Assembly (NCBI RefSeq): GCF_024385505.1
Contig: NZ_JANFLT010000006.1
Span: 1-64,000, forward strand
DNA from: Arthrobacter zhaoxinii
GTDB taxonomy: Bacteria; Actinomycetota; Actinomycetes; Actinomycetales; Micrococcaceae
Length of the DNA: 64,000 nt
Direction of reading: 5' to 3'
In this document: positions 35,170 to 43,925 of the stretch, in pieces
How the letters are laid out: each line of letters begins with the position of its first letter
Numbering within the stretch: the first letter of the stretch is position 1
Program-made: the position numbers and the translations under genes
The notes under the pieces: generated by a model
What the model was told of the DNA's origin: nothing
What the model saw: the letters and a program-made list of their open reading frames with translations, nothing else
Database searches by the model: none

Positions 35170-35541
35170 CTAGTCCCCGTCGACGGAGCGCGCGGCGCGG
35201 TTGGCGGCTGCGGCAGCCCGGAAGAGGATCACCATCAGGAAGACCAGGGTCAGGAAGGTAATACCGATACCCGTCGGGCCGCCGGCCAGCACCTGTGCGG
35301 CCACCGCCGCCAACAGTCCGAGACCAGCAACAGGCCACATTTTCTTCACCACAGGCAAGGCTGCCCTGTGTCCGGCAATCCACGCCGCATCGGACGCCTT
35401 TGTGTGGCGGGTGCGGATCCCCATGGAAGCATTTGCCCCGATAAGCCCTTCAGCTGCCTGGCGTGTAACTGCAACGCAGACGCCCGGCAGGAGGATGAGG
35501 ACAAGCAACAGGGGAATCAGGCCGCCGAGCTCCTCAGACAT
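35170..35541 (-). CDS. SdpI-family small membrane protein
   Basis: The 123-residue protein has three membrane segments (LIPLLLVLILLPGVCVAV, MWPVAGLGLLAAVAAQVLA and IGITFLTLVFLMVILF). Between the first two is the SdpI-type loop IGANASMGIRTRHTKASDAAW with the conserved GIRT, T, S and W positions. SdpI in Bacillus protects against the SdpC toxin, but most relatives have no tested function. The ATG at 35541 is used because the longer frame upstream lacks a ribosome site. It is not obviously linked to the aromatic cluster around it. Confidence 0.76.
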   Translation of the reverse strand: MSEELGGLIPLLLVLILLPGVCVAVTRQAAEGLIGANASMGIRTRHTKASDAAWIAGHRAALPVVKKMWPVAGLGLLAAVAAQVLAGGPTGIGITFLTLVFLMVILFRAAAAANRAARSVDGD

Positions 35542-35717
35542 GGTCTGCCGCCCCCAGATGAGGCAGGCCGCAACCGGCCGGCAGTGGACTGCCCAAAACA
35601 TATATCCCCGTAGTCATGCATCGAATCTAGCGCATAGGGCAAGCACCGCCGGGAGAGGCTGACCTCCCGCGGTGGGCGGAGAGCGCGGAATCCGCCGCCT
35701 CGGCCTTTGTCGCCGTT

Positions 35718-35729
35718 ATTGTCAACAAT
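35718..35729. promoter_or_regulatory. GntR-type operator upstream of the oxalomesaconate operon
   Basis: ATTGTCAACAAT is identical to the site next to gntR. It lies 22 to 37 bases before the possible start codons of the PrpF-family gene and would overlap its promoter. Confidence 0.75.
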
Positions 35730-35751
35730 ATAGTTGACGAGGTACATTCTG

Positions 35752-36960
35752 GTGGTGCAGACCACAGCAGCGTCCCCCTCGGTTCCCTCCGGTTCCCTGC
35801 GCGGCAGCCAGCTCGGCATTCCCTGCTGGTTTATGCGCGGAGGAACCTCCCGCGGGCCGTTCTTCCGCCGGGCAGACCTGCCGGCCGGCAGGGACATCGA
35901 ACGCCGGGACGCGGTCCTGCTTGCCGCCCTCGGCTCCCCGCACCCGCTGCAGATCGACGGGCTCGGCGGCGGCAATCCGCTCACCAGCAAGGTGGGGATA
36001 GTGGACGTCAGCAGCCGGGACGGTGTGGACCTCGAATTCCAGTTTGCGCAGCTGCAGCCCGCCGGCGACACCGTGGACACCACCGCCAACTGCGGAAACA
36101 TGCTTGCCGCCGTCGTACCGTTCGCGGTGGAGGCCGGGTTGCTCGTTCCCGACGGCGACACCACCACTGCCCGGGTCCTGACGCTGAACACGGGCATGGT
36201 CGCTGACATCAGCATTCCGACGCCGGCCGGGGACGACGGCAGGGTTGTCGAGTACGCCGGAGATGCGGGGATCGACGGCGTTCCCGGAACCGCGGCGGCC
36301 GTCACCATCAACTTCCTGGACACGGCCGGTTCCGTGTGTGAGTCGCTGCTGCCCACCGGCAGCCCCAGCGACACGGTGGAGCTCGACGGCGTGAGGTTGG
36401 TCCGCGTGACGTGCATCGACAACGGCCAGCCGCTGGTGATGATCCGGGCCGGGGACCTGGGCCGCACGGGCTACGAATCCGCCGCTGACCTGAACCGTGA
36501 CGCCGAGCTGAAGCAGAGCCTGGAGGCACTGCGGCTCCAGTGCGGGCACCTGATGGGCCTGGGCGACGTCACCGCCAAGAACTACCCCAAGATGACGCTC
36601 ATAGCCCCGCCGGCACACGGAGGCACCATCACCACCCGCAGCTTCATCCCGCACGTCTGCCACGAGTCCATCGGAGTACTGGCCGCTGTCACCGCTGCCA
36701 CCGCCTGCGTCATTGACGGCACCGTGGCACGGGACGTCAGCACGGTGACGGATGCCGGCCGCGGCGGGGACGTGACGGTGTCGGTGGAGCATCCCTCCGG
36801 GGAATTCACCGTGGAACTCGGGCTGGACCCGCAGGACCCGCAGCACGTCACCAAATCCGCACTGCTGCGCACGGCCCGGCTGATCATGGCCGGCGAAGTT
36901 TTCGTTCCGCGCAGTCTCCGGAGCACCGGGGCAGCAGCAGCAGAGGAGAATGCCCGATGA
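35752..36960 (+). CDS. 4-oxalomesaconate tautomerase, PrpF family
   Basis: The 402-residue protein is a PrpF-type isomerase of the diaminopimelate-epimerase fold. Family motifs are CWFMRGGTSRGPFFRRADLP with the catalytic-loop Arg and Gly, then DGLGGGNPLTSKVGIV, and in the second lobe TTANCGNM. With the two genes after it, it most likely tautomerises the keto and enol forms of 4-oxalomesaconate (GalD-like). The frame is open to a TTG at 35734; GTG 35752 is preferred because GAGG lies 9 bases before it, but the start is uncertain. It is the first gene of a three-gene operon. Confidence 0.85.
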   Translation: MVQTTAASPSVPSGSLRGSQLGIPCWFMRGGTSRGPFFRRADLPAGRDIERRDAVLLAALGSPHPLQIDGLGGGNPLTSKVGIVDVSSRDGVDLEFQFAQLQPAGDTVDTTANCGNMLAAVVPFAVEAGLLVPDGDTTTARVLTLNTGMVADISIPTPAGDDGRVVEYAGDAGIDGVPGTAAAVTINFLDTAGSVCESLLPTGSPSDTVELDGVRLVRVTCIDNGQPLVMIRAGDLGRTGYESAADLNRDAELKQSLEALRLQCGHLMGLGDVTAKNYPKMTLIAPPAHGGTITTRSFIPHVCHESIGVLAAVTAATACVIDGTVARDVSTVTDAGRGGDVTVSVEHPSGEFTVELGLDPQDPQHVTKSALLRTARLIMAGEVFVPRSLRSTGAAAAEENAR

Positions 36961-38012
36961 TCATTGACTGCCACGGCCACTACACCACCGCTCCGCCGGC
37001 CCTGGGCGCCTGGCGCGACCGGCAGACCGCGGCGCTCGCGGAGCCCGGCTCAGCTGCCCCGGACCCGGCGGACCTGATCATCAGCGATGACGAACTGCGG
37101 GAAAGCATCTCCGCGAACCAGCTGCGCCTGATGGATGAGCGCGGCATTGACCTGACTGTTTTCTCGCCCCGGGCCTCCTTCATGGCGCACCATGTGGGGG
37201 ACTTCTCCACCTCCGCCGCCTGGGCGGCTATCTGCAATGAGCTGTGCTTCCGGGTCAGTGAGCTCTTCCCGGAGCGCTTTGTTCCGGCGGCCATGCTGCC
37301 GCAGTCACCCGGCGTGGACCCGGCAACCTGCATCCCGGAACTGGAACGCTGCGTCAACGAGTACGGTGCCGTGGCGTTGAACCTCAACCCGGACCCCTCG
37401 GGCGGCTACTGGACCTCCCCGCCGCTGACGGACCGCTCCTGGTACCCGATGTACGAAAAGATGGTCGAGTACGGGCTGCCCGCGATGATCCATGTGAGCA
37501 CCAGCGTGAACCCCGCCTTCCACACCACGGGCGCCCACTACCTCAACGCGGACACCACGGCGGTGATGCAGCTGATCCAGGGTGACCTGTTTAAGGACTT
37601 CCCGGAGCTGAAATTTGTCATTCCGCACGGCGGAGGAGCCGCGCCGTACCACTGGGGGCGGTTCCGCGGGCTGGCCATGGCCCTGAAGAAGCCGCCGTTG
37701 GAGGAACACCTGCTCAACAACGTCTTCTTCGACACCTGCGTCTACCATCAGCCCGGCATTGACCTGCTGCTGGAGGTGATGCCCACCCGCAATATCCTGT
37801 TCGCCTCCGAGATGATCGGTGCGGTGCGCGACGCCGACCCCGCCACGGGCTTCAACTTCGACGACACCGGACGCTACCTGGCCAACGCCGGGCTCACCGG
37901 CGAAGAACTCGAGGACATCCGCGAAAACAATGCCCGTGCCGTCTATCCGCGCCTCGATGCGCTGCTGACGAGGCAGGGCCGCGAACCCCAAAGGAGCAGC
38001 ACCCATGCATGA
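36957..38012 (+). CDS. ligJ: 4-oxalomesaconate hydratase (amidohydrolase family)
   Basis: The 351-residue amidohydrolase-fold protein starts [11 protein letters not shown], with the metal-binding HxH. Other ligands fall in [13 protein letters not shown] and [17 protein letters not shown], and [11 protein letters not shown] holds the late acidic residue. This pattern is typical of LigJ, which adds water to 4-oxalomesaconate to give 4-carboxy-4-hydroxy-2-oxoadipate. The ATG overlaps the previous stop by 4 bases and the end overlaps the aldolase gene by 8, so the three enzymes are made together. Confidence 0.88.
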   Translation: MIIDCHGHYTTAPPALGAWRDRQTAALAEPGSAAPDPADLIISDDELRESISANQLRLMDERGIDLTVFSPRASFMAHHVGDFSTSAAWAAICNELCFRVSELFPERFVPAAMLPQSPGVDPATCIPELERCVNEYGAVALNLNPDPSGGYWTSPPLTDRSWYPMYEKMVEYGLPAMIHVSTSVNPAFHTTGAHYLNADTTAVMQLIQGDLFKDFPELKFVIPHGGGAAPYHWGRFRGLAMALKKPPLEEHLLNNVFFDTCVYHQPGIDLLLEVMPTRNILFASEMIGAVRDADPATGFNFDDTGRYLANAGLTGEELEDIRENNARAVYPRLDALLTRQGREPQRSSTHA

Positions 38013-38688
38013 ACTTGGAGTGGTCCACCGCAGCATCACCCGTGCCCCGCAGGCCGACGTCGATGCCCTGGCTCCGTATGGAACCAGCACCGTGCACGAG
38101 GCTCTGGGCAGGCTGGGGCTGATGCGGCCCTACATGCGCCCCGTCTACCCGGGTGCCAGTCTCTGCGGCCCGGCCGTGACCGTGCTGCTGCAGCCGGGGG
38201 ACAACTGGATGCTGCACGTGGCCGTTGAACAGCTCCAGCCCGGCGACGTGCTGGTGGCAGCCTGCACCACGGAAAGCGAAGACGGCTTCTTCGGCGAGCT
38301 GCTGGCCACCTCGGTGCGTGCCCGCGGCGGTGTGGGTCTGGTGATCGACGGCGGCTGCCGGGACGCAGCCGCCCTGCAGGAAATGGACTTCCCCGTGTTC
38401 TCGCGGGCCATCAACTCCAAGGGGACGGTCAAGGCGACCCTGGGATCGGTGAATGTTCCCATCGTGTGCGCCAACGCCCTGGTGAACCCCGGGGACGTGG
38501 TAGTGGCGGATGTGGACGGCGTCGTCGTCGTTCCTGCCGCCCGCGCCGCCGACGTTGCCGCCGCCTCGAAGAAACGGGAAGACAATGAGGCGGCCAAACG
38601 GAAACGCCTCGCCGAGGGAGAACTCGGACTGGACATGTACTCGATGCGGGGGCCACTGGAAGCTGCCGGGCTCCGCTATATCGACTAG
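38005..38688 (+). CDS. ligK: 4-carboxy-4-hydroxy-2-oxoadipate aldolase (HMG/CHA aldolase)
   Basis: The 227-residue RraA-fold class II aldolase splits 4-carboxy-4-hydroxy-2-oxoadipate into pyruvate and oxaloacetate, and usually also decarboxylates oxaloacetate. Motifs are [14 protein letters not shown] at the start, [21 protein letters not shown] split by the active-site loop, GCRDAA with the key Arg-Asp, and [19 protein letters not shown] precedes the ATG. It is the last step of the operon. Confidence 0.9.
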   Translation: MHELGVVHRSITRAPQADVDALAPYGTSTVHEALGRLGLMRPYMRPVYPGASLCGPAVTVLLQPGDNWMLHVAVEQLQPGDVLVAACTTESEDGFFGELLATSVRARGGVGLVIDGGCRDAAALQEMDFPVFSRAINSKGTVKATLGSVNVPIVCANALVNPGDVVVADVDGVVVVPAARAADVAAASKKREDNEAAKRKRLAEGELGLDMYSMRGPLEAAGLRYID

Positions 38689-38729
38689 CCGGACGTCGGC
38701 GATGCGTGGGCCGGCGGAGATACCGCCCG

Positions 38730-39272
38730 CTACGGCAACGGCGGGTAGTAGCGCTTGAACCCGATGTGGGAGGCCTCAAAGCCCAGCCGCTGATAGAAGC
38801 GGTGGGCAGAGTCCCGCTTCGCGTTGGAGGTGAGCTGGACCAGCTCCGCACCGTTCCGCCGCCCCTCGGCCGCTGCCCAGTCCATCATGGCGGTGCCGAG
38901 TCCGTTGGACCTGAGATCGGCCCGCACATGGACGGCCTCTATCTGCAGCCGGGTTGCTCCGCCTACGGCCAGGCAGGGAATCAGTGTCAGTTGCAGTGTC
39001 CCGGCAATCTGTCCGGTCGCATCCTCAACCGCAGCCAGGAAGTTGGCCGGATCCGCGGCAATGGCGTCAAAGGCCCGCTGATACGGTTCCAGGGCCTGGC
39101 CGTCTGCCGGAGTCTCACTGGAGTCCGGGGCGTCGGCCTGGAGCAGAGCCACAATCGGGGCGACGTCGTCGGGCTCCGCCCGTCGCACGTGGAAGGAACC
39201 GTTGAGCAAGGCGGCGGGCCGGATTTCCATGCCCGCAGTCTCGCACAGGGCCCGCAATCCGGCGTCTTCCAT
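38730..39272 (-). CDS. GNAT family N-acetyltransferase
   Basis: The 180-residue protein has the acetyl-CoA-binding motif A in RADLRSNGLGTAMMDWAAAEG and motif B in RDSAHRFYQRLGFEASH. VRRAEPDDVAPIVALLQ opens the fold. The acceptor is unknown. Either the ATG at 39272 or the one at 39230 may be the start; the GNAT fold proper begins only at residue 27, so the shorter form is possible. It is convergent with the aldolase operon and not part of its pathway. Confidence 0.78.
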   Translation of the reverse strand: MEDAGLRALCETAGMEIRPAALLNGSFHVRRAEPDDVAPIVALLQADAPDSSETPADGQALEPYQRAFDAIAADPANFLAAVEDATGQIAGTLQLTLIPCLAVGGATRLQIEAVHVRADLRSNGLGTAMMDWAAAEGRRNGAELVQLTSNAKRDSAHRFYQRLGFEASHIGFKRYYPPLP

Positions 39273-39403
39273 TGACCGGGCGGGCAGGGCACGGGCAGGG
39301 TTAATGGAACCGGATCACCGTTGCCGCCGTCAGGAGCCGTTGAGGCGCCGCATCCGACGGGGCGCTCTTTCCTGGTCCAGCGACCGACCGTAGAGAGGCA
39401 GCT

Positions 39404-39988
39404 GTGGGCGAAAATCTCAGGCGGGTCCGCAGAATAGCGCAGGCGCAGTTCGGAGCTTCCGAGCCGGTGGACAGCTACAGCCAGACCTGTGCCCGGCTCG
39501 ACACCGCGATTGTAGCCACGGCCGGGCGCCGGGAGGTGCTGCGGAACCAGGTCCGCGCCGCCTGGGAAGTGATGCGGCACTACAGCATGGTGATGCGCTC
39601 CTACGAAGCCCGGTTGAAAGCGCTGGAGGCCGTTATTGCCGAGGAGCGCCTGGCCGGAGGGCAGGCCGTCACCCTCGCCGAAACTGCGCGCCGCATGTAT
39701 GAGCTGGCGGTACGCATCGAAGCCACGGCGCACCACCATTTTGAGGTTGTCCGTGCGAAGGAATCCCGTGTGGAGGAATTGATGCAAAAACTGACAAGTT
39801 CCAAGGCGCAGTTGAAACTGGCGCAGACGGCGGAGAACCACCGAAGCCGGCTGCGCTCCCTCGAAGCGGCCGCCGAAGAGGACCCGTTGATCCGGAGCCG
39901 AAGCCGCTACGACAGCGAGCTGCGCGATGCGGCGCGGCTGGCACGCGAGGCAGAGGCACTGGCAGGCCTGAAGGGAGGCTGGTCCTGA
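39404..39988 (+). CDS. PspA/IM30-like coiled-coil protein
   Basis: The 194-residue protein is almost wholly helical and charged. Long heptad stretches run through residues 30-190, for example MRSYEARLKALEAVIAEERL and EELMQKLTSSKAQLKLAQTA. The layout is like PspA/Vipp1 proteins, but the amphipathic N-terminal helix is not typical. Start is GTG behind GAGAGGCAG. It overlaps the following membrane-protein gene by one base, so the two likely form a membrane-bound pair. No function can be assigned. Confidence 0.65.
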   Translation: MGENLRRVRRIAQAQFGASEPVDSYSQTCARLDTAIVATAGRREVLRNQVRAAWEVMRHYSMVMRSYEARLKALEAVIAEERLAGGQAVTLAETARRMYELAVRIEATAHHHFEVVRAKESRVEELMQKLTSSKAQLKLAQTAENHRSRLRSLEAAAEEDPLIRSRSRYDSELRDAARLAREAEALAGLKGGWS

Positions 39989-40524
39989 TGGCGGCGCAGG
40001 TCCAACCGGTTCTGGTTACCGTTCCGCTTCACCCCCGGCATCCCTACTCCGTCCGCACCATTGTGGGCCTGGGCATTGCGGCGATGCTGTTCCTTGTTCT
40101 GGGCGGCGGTGATCTGCTGACCCTGCTTATCGGGATCGGTTTCCTTGTTCATCCTGTCCAGGCAGCCGCGGACAAGCTGGTCCGCTGGCCCCGGCAGGAC
40201 CGTGCGGACGCGGAATCACTCACCCGCGTGGTCCGCGAGTATTTCTACAACGCCCCTGCAGTGGACGCGAAAGGCGTCCGGGAACTGGCCGCGAAACGGC
40301 AGCTGCAGGTCAACGACGACGGCGGCGGGCAGCTTCGCATCGCGCTCACCGGACGGCGGAAGCCCACCGCGGCCGGCAGCAGGCCGGAAGCCAGGCTGTC
40401 CTTCAAATGCGGGGACGTGGGGCTGATGGACTTTGACCGCCTGCTGCAGAACGCTGAAGGCGATCCATTGGTCCGGCGTGCAACCGACCGGATGCGCCGG
40501 CCAGGCACGGAGGCAGCCGCCTGA
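39988..40524 (+). CDS. Hypothetical membrane-anchored protein
   Basis: The 178-residue protein has two close hydrophobic segments (about 24-55: IVGLGIAAMLFLVLGGGDLL and TLLIGIGFLVHPVQAAA). A cytoplasmic domain of about 110 residues follows, with ESLTRVVREYFYNAPAVDAKG and an LSFKCGDVGLMDFDRLL segment. No family is recognised. The ATG overlaps the stop of the coiled-coil gene. Confidence 0.65.
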   Translation: MAAQVQPVLVTVPLHPRHPYSVRTIVGLGIAAMLFLVLGGGDLLTLLIGIGFLVHPVQAAADKLVRWPRQDRADAESLTRVVREYFYNAPAVDAKGVRELAAKRQLQVNDDGGGQLRIALTGRRKPTAAGSRPEARLSFKCGDVGLMDFDRLLQNAEGDPLVRRATDRMRRPGTEAAA

Positions 40525-40606
40525 TTCGAGGCTGTGCGGAAGGCCACGTACCCCGTCCGGCGGAACGGCGGCGGGCTTTGTGCCCGACGGCTGAGACCAT
40601 AGAAGT

Positions 40607-41026
40607 ATGCAGACACTCAGCCTCAAGGAAGCCACCGACCTCGCAGAACAGGCAGCAGCCGTGGCGGAGACCCATATTCCCTACGGGTCAGGGCTGGGAG
40701 CTCCGACATCCTTCACCCTCGCCTGGCTGATGGCAGCCGCCGGGCTGGAGGATGTGCGGGTGGCCAGCGGCAGTTCGGGCATGGGGGACCACTTCTGGGT
40801 GGAGACGGATCAGTGGCGGATCGATCCGACCCTGCGGCAGTTCGCCCGGATGCATGGCCGTCCGCTGGTGGGCCCCGTTACCGAACCGGGCAATTTCGCC
40901 GCCGTCAAGTACCACGCCGTGCCCCGCTCCCGGCAGGACGCAGTGCGGGAAGTGTCCTACGGCTTCCGGAATGCCGCCGAGACCGAGGATTTCGTCAACG
41001 AGATGGCCGCGGCCATCCAGCTGTAG
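40607..41026 (+). CDS. Hypothetical protein with HFWVE...DPT pattern
   Basis: The 139-residue protein contains GDHFWVETDQWRIDPTLRQF, a pattern reminiscent of the second half of transglutaminase-like or cysteine-protease folds (His then Asp). No Cys is present anywhere, so it would not be a Cys-dependent enzyme. It ends with helices around TEDFVNEMAAAIQL. No firm family is recognised. It stands alone, 75 bases before the Pth2-like gene. Confidence 0.6.
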   Translation: MQTLSLKEATDLAEQAAAVAETHIPYGSGLGAPTSFTLAWLMAAAGLEDVRVASGSSGMGDHFWVETDQWRIDPTLRQFARMHGRPLVGPVTEPGNFAAVKYHAVPRSRQDAVREVSYGFRNAAETEDFVNEMAAAIQL

Positions 41027-41101
41027 GTTTCGAGCCGCACAGGTCGCCGCGGCCCCGCCGGGCCGGAAAACCCACGGCTGTGAACGTGGAAAACTGGAAG
41101 C

Positions 41102-41761
41102 ATGCAGCCGTTCGACAAAGTCCAGCCCATCGTCCTGCTCGTGGATAAAACAGATCCCGCCGCGCACCGGGACGCCGTGGCCGCCGCCGCCGTCGCCAGT
41201 GTCCGGGCCTACACGGCCACCGAGGACAGCGAAGCGTGGGAAAACTGGCTGTACGGCCGGTTCACGAAAACCGTCCGCCGGGCAAATCCCAGCACCTTCG
41301 AGCGGCTGGCCGGCGAAGCGCCGTCGGGATCGGTCACGGTAGGCCGTGCACAGGCCATCGCTTTCGAACCGGTCACCTACGAGCAGATGCCCAAGAACCT
41401 CGCCAAGCTGCAGGTCTCGGGCACCCAGCTGCCGGACGAGGAGCCTGCCGCCTGGCCGGAGAACGCCCCGGAGATTGTCCTGAACGCAGACCTGGACATG
41501 TCCACCGGCAAAGCCTCCGCGCAGGCCGCCCATGCGCTGCTGTCCTGGTACCTGCAGCTGGACCCGGCCGCCCGGCACGCCTGGCAGGAAGCCGGTGAAC
41601 CTGCGGGCGTGCGCTTCACCACGGGCGGGCAGTTCGCTGAGCTCGCAGCGCGTCCCGGCGCCGGGCCGTTGATTGTCGACGCCGGGATGACCGAGATTGC
41701 ACCGGACACCGCGACCGCGTTCGTCGCCGGCTTCAGTCCCGCCGCCGCTTCCTCCGCCTGA
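41102..41761 (+). CDS. Pth2-family peptidyl-tRNA hydrolase domain protein
   Basis: The 219-residue protein has the Pth2 signature in its second half: VLNADLDMSTGKASAQAAHA, which contains the invariant Lys and the GK..AQ..HA pattern. TTGGQFAELAARPGAGP and TEIAPDTATAFV complete the fold (about 125-215). The first 110 residues are an extra region not found in archaeal Pth2, including NWLYGRFTKTVRRANPSTFE. Actinobacteria also carry the usual Pth1, so this may recycle peptidyl-tRNA in a special setting or have another role. Confidence 0.75.
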   Translation: MQPFDKVQPIVLLVDKTDPAAHRDAVAAAAVASVRAYTATEDSEAWENWLYGRFTKTVRRANPSTFERLAGEAPSGSVTVGRAQAIAFEPVTYEQMPKNLAKLQVSGTQLPDEEPAAWPENAPEIVLNADLDMSTGKASAQAAHALLSWYLQLDPAARHAWQEAGEPAGVRFTTGGQFAELAARPGAGPLIVDAGMTEIAPDTATAFVAGFSPAAASSA

Positions 41762-41803
41762 CACATAGGTTTTATGAGGCAAGCCCGTGATAAAAAGGCT
41801 CGG

Positions 41804-43057
41804 GTGAGCGAGACCAGGAAACCACGGGAAACAATGACCGGGCGCGGGCACCCTCTGCCCTTCTGGCTGGTCGGCAGCGCCGTGGTTCTGGTCGCCCTGA
41901 ACCTGCGCCCCGGGGCCTCGTCTGTAGGACCGGTCCTGGCGGAGCTGCAGGCCGGACTGGGTCTGGACGCCACGGCTGCCGGGGTGCTGACCGCCCTGCC
42001 GGGCCTGGCCTTCGCGGCCGTGGGAGCGCTCGCCGTCGCGCTCTCCCGCAAAACCGGAATCAACGGGTCTATTGCCCTGGCCCTCGCTGCGGCGGCCGCC
42101 GGACTGCTGGTCCGTTCGTTCGTGGATTCCGCCGCGCTGTTCCTGGTGCTGACCGTCCTGGCCTTCGCCGGCATGGCAGTAGGCAACATCCTCGTCCCGG
42201 CGTTCATCAAGCGCCACGGCGGCCGGCACCTGCCCGTCCTGAACTCGGTCTATGGCACCACCCTCGCCCTGGGCGCCACGTTGCCGCTGCTGTTCGGCGG
42301 CCTCCTGGCCGGAACGGGCCCGGAGGGCTGGCGGCTCAGTCTGGGACTGTGGGGTGCCGTGGCACTGGCGGCCTTCATCTTCTGGGCGGTCCTGGCTCTG
42401 CGCACCGGGCGGGACCCGGTAGCTGCTGCCGGCGGAACACGCACCAGGACACGCATGCGTTCCTCCCGCACCGCCGTCGCCCTGAGCCTCTTCTTCGGCG
42501 TGCAGTCCATGCACGCCTACGTCCAGTTCGGCTGGGCCGCGCAGATCTACCGCGACGCCGGGCTGGAGCAGGCCACCGCCGGCGTGATGGCCGCGATCAT
42601 TGCCGGACTCGGCATCCCGGGCGGGCTGATCATGCCCGTGCTGGTAGCCCGTTCGCCGCGGCTGCGGACCTACATTGTTGGCCTCGGCACCTGCATGGCG
42701 GCCGGCTACAGCGGGCTGCTGCTGGCCGCGGACACACTGCCCTGGCTTTGGGCAGTGTTCCTGGGCGTGGGCGGGTTCGCCTTCCCCACCGCGCTGGCCC
42801 TGATTACCGCCCGTTCCCGTGAACCGCGGGTGACCGCGCAGCTCTCGGGTTTCATCCAGCCCGTCGGCTATTTGCTGGCCGCCATGGGACCGTTCGCCAT
42901 CGGCACGCTGCACGATGTCTCCGGCAGCTGGACCCTGCCGCTGGCGCTCCTGATTGCCTCCGCCGTCGTGATGGTCGGGGCCGGCATCCGCGCAGCCGCT
43001 CCGCGGTTCGTGGATGACGAACTCGAGGCGGCAAAACGCCCGGTGACAGCTTCGTAG
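41804..43057 (+). CDS. CynX/NimT-family MFS transporter
   Basis: The protein of about 417 residues has 12 membrane segments and the CynX/NimT opening VVLVALNLRPGASSVGPVLAEL. Other family marks are FGVQSMHAYVQFGWAAQIYRD and PTALALITARSREPRVTAQLSGF. Members move cyanate, nitroimidazoles or other small compounds. GTG 41804 is chosen for the AAAGG upstream; ATG 41774 and ATG 41834 are alternatives. Confidence 0.8.
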   Translation: MSETRKPRETMTGRGHPLPFWLVGSAVVLVALNLRPGASSVGPVLAELQAGLGLDATAAGVLTALPGLAFAAVGALAVALSRKTGINGSIALALAAAAAGLLVRSFVDSAALFLVLTVLAFAGMAVGNILVPAFIKRHGGRHLPVLNSVYGTTLALGATLPLLFGGLLAGTGPEGWRLSLGLWGAVALAAFIFWAVLALRTGRDPVAAAGGTRTRTRMRSSRTAVALSLFFGVQSMHAYVQFGWAAQIYRDAGLEQATAGVMAAIIAGLGIPGGLIMPVLVARSPRLRTYIVGLGTCMAAGYSGLLLAADTLPWLWAVFLGVGGFAFPTALALITARSREPRVTAQLSGFIQPVGYLLAAMGPFAIGTLHDVSGSWTLPLALLIASAVVMVGAGIRAAAPRFVDDELEAAKRPVTAS

Positions 43058-43143
43058 GGACTAGCGACCGGCCCGGCACTCTGCTTGAGCGCTGTGGCGC
43101 CGGGCCTGACCTGGATCGAGCGGCCGGCGCTGTCCCGGGTGGG

Positions 43144-43902
43144 TCAGCGCAGGTGCGAGGCGCCGTTGACGTCGATCACCGTACCGCTGACCCACTCCGG
43201 GGCGGCCGTGGCGAGCCACGCCACGGTTGCCGCGACTTCCTCGGGTTCCGCGACCCGGTTGAACGGACTCTGCGCCCGGATGGCGACGCCGCTGGCACCC
43301 TCCAGTGCGGGGCGTCCCATTCTTGTGTCCACGAACCCGGGAGCAACGGCGGCGGAGAAGATCCCGTGCGGCGCCAGCGCGACGGCGAGGGACTGGGTAA
43401 GTGAGTGCAGCCCGGCCTTGCTCGCACCGTAGGCGGGGTTGTCCGGTTCACCGCGGTAGGCGCCGCGTGATCCCACGTTCACCATCCGGCCGCCTGCGGG
43501 CCCCTCGGGACGCTGGAGGAGATGTTCGGCCATGAGCCGGCAGAGGTTCGCCGGCGCCATGAGGTTGAGGTCCAGAGTCTGCCGCCACGCGTCCTGCCAC
43601 TCGGCGAAGGACCCGGACGTCGCCGACTGGGCCCGGAAGATTCCCGCGTTGTTCACCAGGACATCCAGCCCGCCCAGCTGATCCACGGCCTCGGCGAAGA
43701 CCCGCTCGCACTCGGCCGGTATTGCCAGATCCCCGACGACGACGGCGTGCCCGGTCCCGGGCAGCGCCTCGGCCACCCGCCGGGCGGCCTCGGCGTCATG
43801 CCCGGCGTGTACGGCCACCGTGTGGCCGGCTTCCGCGAGGGCCGCTGCGATTGCTGCTCCGATGCCCCGGCCTGCGCCGGTGACCAAAGTGTTTGTACTC
43901 AT
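43144..43902 (-). CDS. SDR family oxidoreductase (FabG-like)
   Basis: The 252-residue classical SDR has TGAGRGIGAAIA for cofactor binding, NNAGIFRA, a catalytic Ser in VNVGSRGAYRG and YGASKAG with the Tyr-Lys pair. The Arg-containing TGxGRGIG loop and following HAGHDAEAARR favour NADP. The substrate is unknown. It is the last gene before the divergent-free gap to the NhaA fusion on the same strand. Confidence 0.85.
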   Translation of the reverse strand: MSTNTLVTGAGRGIGAAIAAALAEAGHTVAVHAGHDAEAARRVAEALPGTGHAVVVGDLAIPAECERVFAEAVDQLGGLDVLVNNAGIFRAQSATSGSFAEWQDAWRQTLDLNLMAPANLCRLMAEHLLQRPEGPAGGRMVNVGSRGAYRGEPDNPAYGASKAGLHSLTQSLAVALAPHGIFSAAVAPGFVDTRMGRPALEGASGVAIRAQSPFNRVAEPEEVAATVAWLATAAPEWVSGTVIDVNGASHLR

Positions 43903-43925
43903 CGCCCGAGCGTACCCGGCAGCCC

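Noticed and set aside
43070..43106. GGCCCGGC/GCCGGGCC hairpin after the NimT-type gene
   Set aside because: Only 8 bp of stem with a 21-base loop and no T-run.
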